A model generated the notes under the pieces. It ran no database searches, had not been told where the DNA came from, and saw only the letters and a program-made list of their open reading frames with translations. Positions 16,902-23,851 of a DNA stretch of 52,203 bases are shown here, in pieces (position 1 is the first letter of the stretch; every line of letters starts with the position of its first letter). The position numbers and the translations under genes were made by a program. The DNA is taken from the NCBI GenBank assembly GCA_018241185.1, contig JAFEEH010000043.1, positions 1 to 52,203 of the forward strand, written 5' to 3'. Source of the DNA: Pseudomonadota bacterium (GTDB taxonomy: Bacteria; Pseudomonadota; Gammaproteobacteria; Burkholderiales; Burkholderiaceae_C).

Positions 16902-17707
16902 GCGCCGCCGCGTCCCAGGATGACCTCGAGCACGAAGCGCGAGCCCACGTACGCCAGCAGCAGCAGCACCGCGCCGGCGTAGAGCACGCGCTTGGCCGTG
17001 CGGCCGCGCCAGCCGAAGCGGGCTCGTCCGACCAGCAGCACGGCGAAGCTCAGCCATGCGAGGATCGAGAACACCGTCTTGTGGTCCCACTTCCAGGCCC
17101 GCACGGTGGGACCATAGAGCGTTTCGCTGAACAGCATGCCGGCGAGCAGGGTGGCCGACAGCAGCACGAAGCCGGCGGTGACGAAGCGGAAGGTGAGGCG
17201 CTCGAGCGTCAGCAGCGGCACGCCGGCATGGGCCTCCGTCGCCTGCCGCATCTGCTTCTCGGCGCGGGTCATGAGCCAGGCGTGCACCACCGCCGCGCCG
17301 AAGAGGCCATAGGACGCGATGCCCAGCGCCAGATGCAGCGGCAGCCAGGGCGATGCCGACACATGCAGCGGCGTGCCGGGAAAAGCCACCGCCAGCAGCA
17401 CCGCGAGCGCGCCCAGCGCCGCGAGCACGCGCCGCACGCTGAGCTGCGGGAAGAGCCGACTCTCCACCGCGTACACGGTCAGCACCAGCCAGGCCGTGAC
17501 GGACAGGGCGGGTGCGAAGCCGAAGCGGGGTTGGCCGCCGCCGAGGCTGCAGGCGAGGGCCAGCGCGTGCAGCAGCCAGGCCAGGCCGAGCAGCGCCTGG
17601 GTGGCCGGCCGGCCGAGCCGGGAGGCGGTTGCGGCCGTCATGCCGTAGGCAGCCGCGGTGGCGATGCCCAGTGCCACGCTGAGCGGGGAGGGGCTCGCTA
17701 AAATCAT
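16898..17707 (-). CDS. CcsA/HemX/YpjD-type cytochrome c assembly membrane protein
   Basis: 269 residues from the ATG at 17707, with eight or so predicted membrane helices. The family (CcmC/CcsA/HemX superfamily) handles heme or is a YpjD-like inner-membrane protein. Supporting features are LPLHLALGIASYGLFGAAVVHA with a conserved His, LFSETLYGPTVRAWKWDHKTV with the WxWD heme-handling-like motif, and a final helix LLAYVGSRFVLEVILG. In many proteobacteria this gene faces ffh, as here, with 92 bp between. First gene of the operon that runs to ampD. Substrate not proven. Confidence 0.87.
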   Translation of the reverse strand: MILASPSPLSVALGIATAAAYGMTAATASRLGRPATQALLGLAWLLHALALACSLGGGQPRFGFAPALSVTAWLVLTVYAVESRLFPQLSVRRVLAALGALAVLLAVAFPGTPLHVSASPWLPLHLALGIASYGLFGAAVVHAWLMTRAEKQMRQATEAHAGVPLLTLERLTFRFVTAGFVLLSATLLAGMLFSETLYGPTVRAWKWDHKTVFSILAWLSFAVLLVGRARFGWRGRTAKRVLYAGAVLLLLAYVGSRFVLEVILGRGGA

Positions 17708-17714
17708 CGGGGCG

Positions 17715-17720
17715 AGTTTA
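17715..17720 (-). promoter_or_regulatory. -10-like hexamer TAAACT before the ccsA-like gene
   Basis: TAAACT on the minus strand ends 7 nt before the ATG at 17707, with no Shine-Dalgarno between. It is a variant of the short-spacing pattern seen at five other genes. No convincing -35. Confidence 0.3.
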
Positions 17721-17799
17721 GCGGCTCGCCCTCTCGTTTTCGGATGGCGCAACGCCGTCTCCGCCCTTCCGCTTTCCCCCTCCCGAGCAGCAATCCCCC

Positions 17800-19179
17800 A
17801 TGGCCACCGCCCTCACCGACAAGTTCTCCCGCCTCGTCAAGCAGATGAGCGGCCAGGCGCGCATCACCGACGCCAACGTGCAGGACATGATGCGCGAGGT
17901 GCGCATGGCGCTTCTCGAGGCCGACGTGGCGCTGCCCGTGGTGCGCGACTTCGTCAACCGCGTCAAGGAAAAGGCGATGGGCGAGGAGGTGCTGGGCTCG
18001 CTCAAGCCGGGCCAGGCCCTGGTGGGCATCGTCAACCGCGAGCTGGCGGCCACGATGGGCGAGGGCGTCTCGGACATCAACCTCGCCGCGCAACCGCCCG
18101 CCGTGGTGCTCATGGCCGGCCTGCAGGGCGCCGGCAAGACCACCACCACCGCCAAGCTGGCCAAGCACCTGATCGAGAAGCGCAAGAAGAAGGTGCTCAC
18201 CGTCTCGGGCGACGTGTACCGTCCGGCGGCCATCGAGCAGCTCAAGACCGTGACGAAGCAGGCCGGCGCCGAGTGGTTCCCCAGCACGCCCGACCAGAAG
18301 CCGCTGGACATCGCGCGCGCCGCGCTCGACCACGCGCGGCGCCACTACTTCGACGTGCTGCTGGTCGACACGGCCGGGCGCCTCGCGATCGACGAGGTGC
18401 TGATGGAGGAGATCAAGACCCTCCATGCCGCGCTCAACCCGGTCGAGACGCTGTTCGTGGTCGACGCCATGCAGGGGCAGGACGCGGTCAACACCGCCAA
18501 GGCCTTCAAGGACGCGCTGCCGCTCACCGGCATCATCCTGACCAAGATGGACGGCGACTCGCGCGGCGGCGCGGCGCTGTCGGTGCGGCAGATCACCGGG
18601 GTGCCGATCAAGTTCGCCGGCACCAGCGAGAAGATCGACGGCCTGGAGGTCTTCGACGCCGAGCGCCATGCGGGCCGCATCCTGGGCATGGGCGACATCG
18701 TCGCGCTGGTGGAGCAGGTCACGGCGGGCGTGGATGTCGAGGCCGCGAAGAAGCTCGCCTCCAAGGTCAAGAGCGGGCATTTCGACCTCGACGACTTCCT
18801 GGCTCAGCTGCAGCAGATGAAGCAGATGGGCGGCCTCTCGGGCCTCATGGACAAACTGCCCGCCCAACTGGCCGCCAAGGCCACCGACGCCGACATGACG
18901 CGCGCCGAACGCGACATCCGCCGCAAGGAAGGGATCATCCACAGCATGACGCCGCTGGAGCGTCGCAAGCCCGAACTCATCAAGGCCACACGCAAGAAGC
19001 GCATTGCCGCCGGCGCTGGCGTCCAGGTGCAGGAAGTCAACCGTCTGCTCAACGAGTTCGAGCAGATGCAGGGGATGATGAAGAAGATGAAGGGCGGCGG
19101 CCTCATGAAGATGATGAAGCGCATGGGCGGCATGAAGGGCATGCTGCCGCCGGGCGCGGGCGGCATGCCCAGGTTCTGA
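17800..19179 (+). CDS. ffh: signal recognition particle protein Ffh (SRP54)
   Basis: 459-residue GTPase that binds 4.5S RNA and signal sequences and targets membrane proteins to FtsY. N domain (about 1-95), then the G domain with GLQGAGKTTTTAKLAKHL near 108, DVYRPAAIEQL, DTAGRLAIDE and TKMDGDSRGGAAL. The methionine-rich M domain from about 300 ends in repeated MKKMKGGGLMKMMKRMGG and GGMPRF. Length fits the family (453 in E. coli). The TGA stop is the first triplet of repeat copy B. Confidence 0.97.
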   Translation: MATALTDKFSRLVKQMSGQARITDANVQDMMREVRMALLEADVALPVVRDFVNRVKEKAMGEEVLGSLKPGQALVGIVNRELAATMGEGVSDINLAAQPPAVVLMAGLQGAGKTTTTAKLAKHLIEKRKKKVLTVSGDVYRPAAIEQLKTVTKQAGAEWFPSTPDQKPLDIARAALDHARRHYFDVLLVDTAGRLAIDEVLMEEIKTLHAALNPVETLFVVDAMQGQDAVNTAKAFKDALPLTGIILTKMDGDSRGGAALSVRQITGVPIKFAGTSEKIDGLEVFDAERHAGRILGMGDIVALVEQVTAGVDVEAAKKLASKVKSGHFDLDDFLAQLQQMKQMGGLSGLMDKLPAQLAAKATDADMTRAERDIRRKEGIIHSMTPLERRKPELIKATRKKRIAAGAGVQVQEVNRLLNEFEQMQGMMKKMKGGGLMKMMKRMGGMKGMLPPGAGGMPRF

Positions 19180-19236
19180 AGAAAAAAGGCCTGCAGCGCA
19201 CGCCCGCATTGCGCGGGCAGCTATCGTTTTTGTAGC
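19177..19236 (+). repeat. 60-bp dispersed two-hairpin repeat, copy B
   Basis: Starts on the ffh stop codon. It carries AGGCCTGCAGCGC, the GC stem GCCCGC/GCGGGC and GCTA/TAGC flanking a T-run (ATCGTTTTTG). Same 60-nt length and order as the other copies. It could act as a 3' stem-loop for ffh mRNA. Confidence 0.7.
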
Positions 19237-19534
19237 GATTCCCGGGTGTCCGCAGTGGCAGCGGAGCCATCCGGCCTGCGTTCGCGCGACCCCTCGGCCG
19301 CCGGACGCACGAGGTGTGGACCGCCGCGTCCAGCCGCGCACCTGCCTGCTCGAGCGGCCCGGGCTCCGGCGCGAACCCACAAAGTTCAATGGTCGACGTC
19401 GCCAGGGCGCTGTGGCGCGCAATGCGGGACTATTTCGCTCTTCCTAGACGGCGCACCCACGGATTGCCGTCAAGTCTTTGACAATATCGGGCAAATGGCG
19501 CGGCCAATGTCGCTGCGCCAAGGGAGTGGACCTG
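19237..19534. other. intergenic region upstream of the Crp/Fnr-family gene
   Basis: No gene supported; a 101-codon plus frame crosses into the regulator gene and has no recognisable features. The region holds a consensus-like -35 TTGACA (19478-19483) without an obvious -10 at 16-18 bp, and the inverted repeat described next. Confidence 0.5.
19469..19482. promoter_or_regulatory. inverted repeat GTCAA-N4-TTGAC, candidate operator
   Basis: A perfect 5-bp dyad with a 4-bp spacer, 52 bp before the ATG of the Crp/Fnr regulator and overlapping TTGACA. Size and spacing resemble Crp/Fnr half-site pairs, so autoregulation is possible. Short enough to arise by chance. Confidence 0.35.
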
Positions 19535-20257
19535 ATGACCAAAGATGTTGAATTGACAGGGGATGCGCTGCTCGCGCACCGCATCCTGGCCGCCGCGGAC
19601 CTGTTCGCCGGCTGGCCCGGCGAGGCGGTGGCGGACTTGGCCCGGGAGGCCAGCGTCGGCCGCTACGCGAGAGGACGCCACCTCTCGCCCGCCAACCCCC
19701 GCGTGCGCGAGATCGTGTTCGTCGGCTCGGGCTTCATCGATGTGAGCCTGACGACCCCGCGCGGCCGTGAGTTCCTCCTGGGCATCTTCGGGCCCGGCCA
19801 TGTTTTGGGCATCCTGCGGCTGCTGCCCGTCGAAGCGGCCGCCTACGACTATCGGGCGCGTGAGGATTCGGTGGTGGTGCGGCTGCCGTCAGACCGCCTG
19901 CTGGCGGTCCTGGATGGGGATCAGGCGCTGTGGGCCAGCGTGGCGCGCATGGCGCTGGGCCAGTACCGGGTGGCCATGCACGACGTCATCGGCCGCCGGG
20001 TGGGCGACATCTCGGCGCGCGTGGCCGGCGTGATGGACCACCTGGCGACGCTGCACGGCGAGCCGGATCCGCGCGGCATTCGCCTGCGGGTGCGCGTGTC
20101 GCAGGAAGACGTGGCCGCCATGCTCAGCACCACGCGCCAGACGGTGCACAAGGAGCTGCACCAGCTGGCCGAGGCCGGCGTCATCGACGTGCGCTATGCG
20201 GCCTGGATCATCCGCGACCTGACGGCCCTGCGGCGGCGGATGGACTACGCCTGGTGA
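19535..20257 (+). CDS. Crp/Fnr-family transcriptional regulator
   Basis: 240 residues from the ATG at 19535, with AGGGAG 8 nt upstream. The N-terminal cyclic-nucleotide-binding-like beta barrel spans about 20-130 (VFVGSGFIDVSLTTPRGREFLLGIFGPGHVLGI). A dimer helix follows, and a winged helix-turn-helix VSQEDVAAMLSTTRQTVHKE at about 190-210. There are no cysteines, so it cannot hold an Fnr-type iron-sulfur cluster, and the phosphate-binding RxS pocket of Crp is not obvious. The effector is unknown. It converges on the CdsA-like gene. Confidence 0.9.
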   Translation: MTKDVELTGDALLAHRILAAADLFAGWPGEAVADLAREASVGRYARGRHLSPANPRVREIVFVGSGFIDVSLTTPRGREFLLGIFGPGHVLGILRLLPVEAAAYDYRAREDSVVVRLPSDRLLAVLDGDQALWASVARMALGQYRVAMHDVIGRRVGDISARVAGVMDHLATLHGEPDPRGIRLRVRVSQEDVAAMLSTTRQTVHKELHQLAEAGVIDVRYAAWIIRDLTALRRRMDYAW

Positions 20258-20285
20258 GTGGCGACGGCGCTGCGCCGACGCCTTC

Positions 20286-21233
20286 TCAAGGCACCCACCA
20301 GTGGTGCAGCGCGTGGAAGTACAGCGGCGCCGCGAAGATGACCGAGTCGAGCCGGTCGAGCATGCCGCCGTGGCCCTCGATCATGGTGCCCCAGTCCTTC
20401 ACGCCGCGGTCGCGCTTGATGGCCGACATCACCAGGCCGCCGAAGAAACCCATCACGCAGATCATGAAGGCCATGAGCGCCGCCTGCCAGGGCGTGAAGG
20501 GCGTTGCCCAATAAAGCGCCGCACCCAGCGCCGTGGCGCTGGCGACGCCGCCGACGAGCCCTTCCCACGTCTTGGAGGGCGACAGCTCCGGCGCCACCTT
20601 GCGCTTGCCCAGGAGCTTGCCCCACACGTACTGCAGCACGTCGCTGCCCTGCACCACGATCACCAGGAAGGCGATCAGCAGCAGGTTGCGGCCCTCGAAG
20701 TCCGGAATCCTCAGCGTGAGCAGCGCCGGCACGTGGCTGATGCAGAACACGCACACCATCAGGCCCCACTGCACCTTGGCCGTGCGTTCGAGGAAGCGCT
20801 TGGTATCGCCGCCCACGGCCGAGAGGATCGGCAGGATCAGGAACACCTCGACCGGGATGAAGATCGCGAACATCCCGTACCACTCGATCCACACCAGGAA
20901 GTACTGCACCGGCAGCGCGATGTAGAACGCCGCCGCAATGGCCAGGTGGTCGCCGCGGCGCGTGTAGGAGAGGCTCATGAACTCGCGCAGCGCGTAGAAC
21001 GAGATCAGGTAGAACAGCACGATCACGCCGCCCTTGCCGAGCGCGAAGGCGATGCCGATGACCGCCACCATCACCCACCAGGCGTTCACGCGGGCGTTGA
21101 GGTTGTCGATGACGGCATGCGGCGCGCCGTGCGCCACGCGCCACTTGAGCAGCGCGCCGATGGCCGAGGCGAGGATCAACACGCCGGCCACGCCGCCGAA
21201 GAGCTGCAGCGTGGTCTGGGTCGAGGCGTTCAT
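20286..21233 (-). CDS. CdsA-family phosphatidate cytidylyltransferase (YnbB-like)
   Basis: 315-residue integral membrane enzyme with about eight helices that makes CDP-diacylglycerol from phosphatidate and CTP. The CdsA signature is near the C-terminus: SAIKRDRGVKDWG followed by MIEGHGGMLDRLDS, where Glu replaces the usual Pro before GHGG. Its ATG overlaps the stop of the acyltransferase gene (ATGA) and it is the last gene of a six-gene lipid operon. With the upstream YnbA/C/D-like genes it corresponds to YnbB of E. coli, so it is likely a pathway-dedicated paralogue rather than the housekeeping CdsA. That assignment is inference from context. Confidence 0.88.
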   Translation of the reverse strand: MNASTQTTLQLFGGVAGVLILASAIGALLKWRVAHGAPHAVIDNLNARVNAWWVMVAVIGIAFALGKGGVIVLFYLISFYALREFMSLSYTRRGDHLAIAAAFYIALPVQYFLVWIEWYGMFAIFIPVEVFLILPILSAVGGDTKRFLERTAKVQWGLMVCVFCISHVPALLTLRIPDFEGRNLLLIAFLVIVVQGSDVLQYVWGKLLGKRKVAPELSPSKTWEGLVGGVASATALGAALYWATPFTPWQAALMAFMICVMGFFGGLVMSAIKRDRGVKDWGTMIEGHGGMLDRLDSVIFAAPLYFHALHHWWVP

Positions 21234-21991
21234 GGTGCGCCCTCCGTGCCGGCGGCCGCCTGCACGGCCACGGCCGGCTTCGGTGCCTCCGTGTCGTCCT
21301 CGCGGTCGTACTCGGGCCGCAGGTCGAGCATGGCCTGCCGTGCACGGGCCAGGAAGGCGGCCTTGTCCTCGCCATCGCCCAGCGCCAGCGGCGCCCCGAA
21401 TCGCACCGAGCAGGCCAGCGGCACCGGCACCAGCTGTCCCTTGGGCAGCACGCGCTTGAGGTTCTCGATCCACACCGGCACCAGCCGCACCGCGAGGCCT
21501 TCCTGCTGCAGGTAGCGCGCGATGTGGAACAGCCCGCTCTTGAGCGGCAGCAGGATCTCCTCGCCGGTGTTGCGCGTGCCTTCGGGGAACATGATGAGCG
21601 AGTCGCCCGCCTTGAGCGCGTCGGTCATCTGCTGCACCGGGTTCGTCCCGTCGCTGCCGCCGTCGCGGCGGATCATGAGGGCGTTGAACACGTCCTCGCC
21701 GATGAAGCGGCGCAGCTTCGAGGCCATCCAGTAGTCCTGCCCGGCGACGGGGCGCGTGATCGCGCGCAGGTCGGGCGGCAGCGTGGCCCACAGCAGCACG
21801 AAGTCGCCGTGGCTGGTGTGGTTGGCGAAATAGAGCGTCTGCTCGGCGCGCGGCGTGGTGCCCGACCAGATGGCGCGCACGCCGGTCAGCAGCGCGGCGA
21901 CGCCGATGATGAGCCGGCCGGCGATGAAGGCGAGCACGCGGCGCAGGATCACGCGCGGGGGCGGGGCGTCGGAGTCGAAGGCGTCGGTCAT
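21230..21991 (-). CDS. PlsC-like 1-acyl-sn-glycerol-3-phosphate acyltransferase
   Basis: 253-residue membrane-associated acyltransferase expected to form phosphatidate, the substrate of the CdsA-like enzyme encoded next. An N-terminal hydrophobic helix (VLAFIAGRLIIGVAALLTGV) precedes the catalytic NHTSHGDF (the H-x4-D motif) near residue 57. MIRRDGGSDG and FPEGTRNTGEE follow as the substrate-binding blocks. The C-terminal 30 residues are acidic and Ala/Pro rich. The stop overlaps the CdsA-like start, giving the order phosphatidate synthesis then activation. E. coli ynbABCD lacks such a gene, as far as I recall. Confidence 0.88.
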   Translation of the reverse strand: MTDAFDSDAPPPRVILRRVLAFIAGRLIIGVAALLTGVRAIWSGTTPRAEQTLYFANHTSHGDFVLLWATLPPDLRAITRPVAGQDYWMASKLRRFIGEDVFNALMIRRDGGSDGTNPVQQMTDALKAGDSLIMFPEGTRNTGEEILLPLKSGLFHIARYLQQEGLAVRLVPVWIENLKRVLPKGQLVPVPLACSVRFGAPLALGDGEDKAAFLARARQAMLDLRPEYDREDDTEAPKPAVAVQAAAGTEGAP

Positions 21992-22022
21992 GCAGGGCGT
22001 CCGCGGCGGGGCAGAGGCAAGG

Positions 22023-22457
22023 TCATCGGAGGTCCTCGGTCATCACGGCGAGCAGGAACATGGCGCTCTGGCAGGCGATCACGATCAAATGGCGTTGCAT
22101 CAGCTGGCGCGTGCCGCCGATGCGGTCGGCGAGTGCACGCTCCGACTCGGGTGCGGCGCGCAAGCCCAGTGCGGCGAGCGCGCCGTCGAGCGCGCGCAGG
22201 GACGGCAGGGTGCCCGCAGCGAGCGACTCGAACAGCCGCTGGTCGAAGCGCAGGCGAAAAGCGAAATAGCGCTCCAGCACGCCGAGCACCGCGACTGCGC
22301 CGAAGCCCATGGTGGCCGTCATCGACAGCGCGCGCACCGTGAGCGCGAGCACGGCGGCGGCGATCACGCTGAGCGCAAAGCCCCACCAGCCCGCCAGGTG
22401 CTCGGCGCGCAGCAGCGCGGCCAGGGTCGCGCAGTGTGCGCGTTCGTTGTCGTTCAT
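22023..22457 (-). CDS. small membrane protein of unknown function in the lipid operon
   Basis: 144 residues with two clear N-terminal membrane helices (about 19-60, HLAGWWGFALSVIAAAVLAL and an adjacent segment with MGFGAVAVLGVLERYFAF). A cytoplasmic-looking helical middle follows (LRFDQRLFESLAAGTLPSL), then a C-terminal hydrophobic helix (LIVIACQSAMFLLAVM). Its ATG overlaps the stop of the PAP2-phosphatase gene and the acyltransferase starts 31 bp after it. I recognise no family. Position suggests an accessory subunit or scaffold of the lipid pathway. Confidence 0.82.
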   Translation of the reverse strand: MNDNERAHCATLAALLRAEHLAGWWGFALSVIAAAVLALTVRALSMTATMGFGAVAVLGVLERYFAFRLRFDQRLFESLAAGTLPSLRALDGALAALGLRAAPESERALADRIGGTRQLMQRHLIVIACQSAMFLLAVMTEDLR

Positions 22458-23851
22458 GCGGTGCTCTGCTCCTTCTCGTTCCCGAGGGCAGAGCTTAGTG
22501 CAGCGGCTGGCGCGGTGGCCGGAGAGCCGAGCAGCGCGCGCCAGGCCGGCTTGAGCACGATCTGCGGGCGCGCGCCGCGCACCAGGGCTTCGGCCGTGGC
22601 GGTGTCGGCCGCGCCGCCATGCAGCTGCAGCCAGCCGATCACGGTGGCCGCGCTGCGCGAGAAGCCCAATGCGCAGCAGACCCAGACCGTATCGCGCTCG
22701 CCGCCTGCGCGTCGCTGCGCATCGACCAGCAGCACCGTGCGCTGCAGCTGGGCGGCGCTCGGCACCACCAGGTCGAGCAGGGGCGCACAGCGCGCGCGAC
22801 CCGCTGCGGCGGCCCCGGCCGGCAGTTGCAGCTCCGCGCTCAGGCCGACGAGGCGCGGCCGGCCGGCCGCTTTCCATTCGGCCGTCGACGGCACGCGCCC
22901 CAGGCGCAGGCCGGGCGCGACCTCGACACTCGCTGGCAGGCGTCGCGTCCACAGGCGTGCGTTGATCCATGCGCCGAGTCGATAGGGCGCGAGCAGCCAG
23001 CGCGCGCTCCAGCGCATCCGGCCGTCGCGGCCCATGCCGAAGCCGCGCGCACCGAAGCCGAGGTAGTTGAGCGCGACGATGGTCAGCGCGGCCGCCGGCC
23101 AGGCCAGCCACAGGGCCGCGCCGTGCAGGCTGATCGCCAGTGCCAGGCACAGGCCGGCACCTGCGGCATAGAGGCCGGCGAGCTTCCAGCGCTGCGGGTC
23201 GCGCGCCAGGCGCCAGGCGCGCGGCAGCGCCACCGTTCGCTCCAGCGGCCAGAGCCACACGCACACGAGGCCGAGCAGCGCACCGGTCGGGATGTCGATG
23301 AAGTGGTGCTGGTAGGTGGTGAGCACCGAGCCGCAGATGGCCATCGTCCATGCATGCAGCACCACGCGGCCCCAACGCGGGGTGACGAGGCGCCGGTACC
23401 AGTCCCACAGGATCACCGCCAACGCGATGTGCAGCGACGGCGCCTGGTTGTAGGGCTGGTCGAAGCCGCGCAGCGCGTTGAAGAGGAAGGCCGGCGCGCC
23501 CTCGACCGGCGGCTGGCCGAAGCTGAAATGCAACGGCCACAGCACGAAGCAGCTCACGGCGACGAGCTGTGCCGTGAGCAGGCGCGCCGCATGCCGGTCG
23601 ACGAGGTGCTTCGTGCGCCCGAGAAAGAGCGACAGCGCGTAGAAGGCGTTGATCGACCAGTAGGGAAAGATCGTCCAGGCCCAGAAGGGCATGCCGCGTT
23701 CCCACTCGAACACCACCGAAGGCACCTGCGCCCGCGTGCCGGCCCACCAGTTGGCCAGGCCATAGCTCAGGTAGAAGAGCGGCCCCAGCAGCGCCAGCCA
23801 GGCGGCGGCGCGCTTCCAGGGCGAGGGCCTTCGCGGGTGCGCGGCGCTCAT
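22454..23851 (-). CDS. PAP2-family and dual-specificity phosphatase fusion (YnbD-like)
   Basis: 465 residues. The N-terminal half is a multi-pass PAP2_3-type domain: PSLH at 138-141 and HHFIDIPTG with His183 and Asp186 correspond to the PAP2 catalytic blocks, in the form seen in inositol-phosphoceramide-synthase-like members. After two more helices (about 225-265), the C-terminal domain is a dual-specificity protein phosphatase fold with the CX5R loop CALGFSRS (Cys393 to Arg399). Domain order and length resemble E. coli YnbD (430). Start and stop both overlap neighbours by ATGA. Predicted to dephosphorylate a lipid phosphate made by the CDP-alcohol transferase, but the substrate is unknown. 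Confidence 0.88.
   Translation of the reverse strand: MSAAHPRRPSPWKRAAAWLALLGPLFYLSYGLANWWAGTRAQVPSVVFEWERGMPFWAWTIFPYWSINAFYALSLFLGRTKHLVDRHAARLLTAQLVAVSCFVLWPLHFSFGQPPVEGAPAFLFNALRGFDQPYNQAPSLHIALAVILWDWYRRLVTPRWGRVVLHAWTMAICGSVLTTYQHHFIDIPTGALLGLVCVWLWPLERTVALPRAWRLARDPQRWKLAGLYAAGAGLCLALAISLHGAALWLAWPAAALTIVALNYLGFGARGFGMGRDGRMRWSARWLLAPYRLGAWINARLWTRRLPASVEVAPGLRLGRVPSTAEWKAAGRPRLVGLSAELQLPAGAAAAGRARCAPLLDLVVPSAAQLQRTVLLVDAQRRAGGERDTVWVCCALGFSRSAATVIGWLQLHGGAADTATAEALVRGARPQIVLKPAWRALLGSPATAPAAALSSALGNEKEQSTA

Noticed and set aside
19246-19551. 101-codon plus frame between ffh and the Crp/Fnr gene
   Set aside because: Overlaps the regulator start, low-complexity Arg/Ala/Pro, no ribosome binding site.
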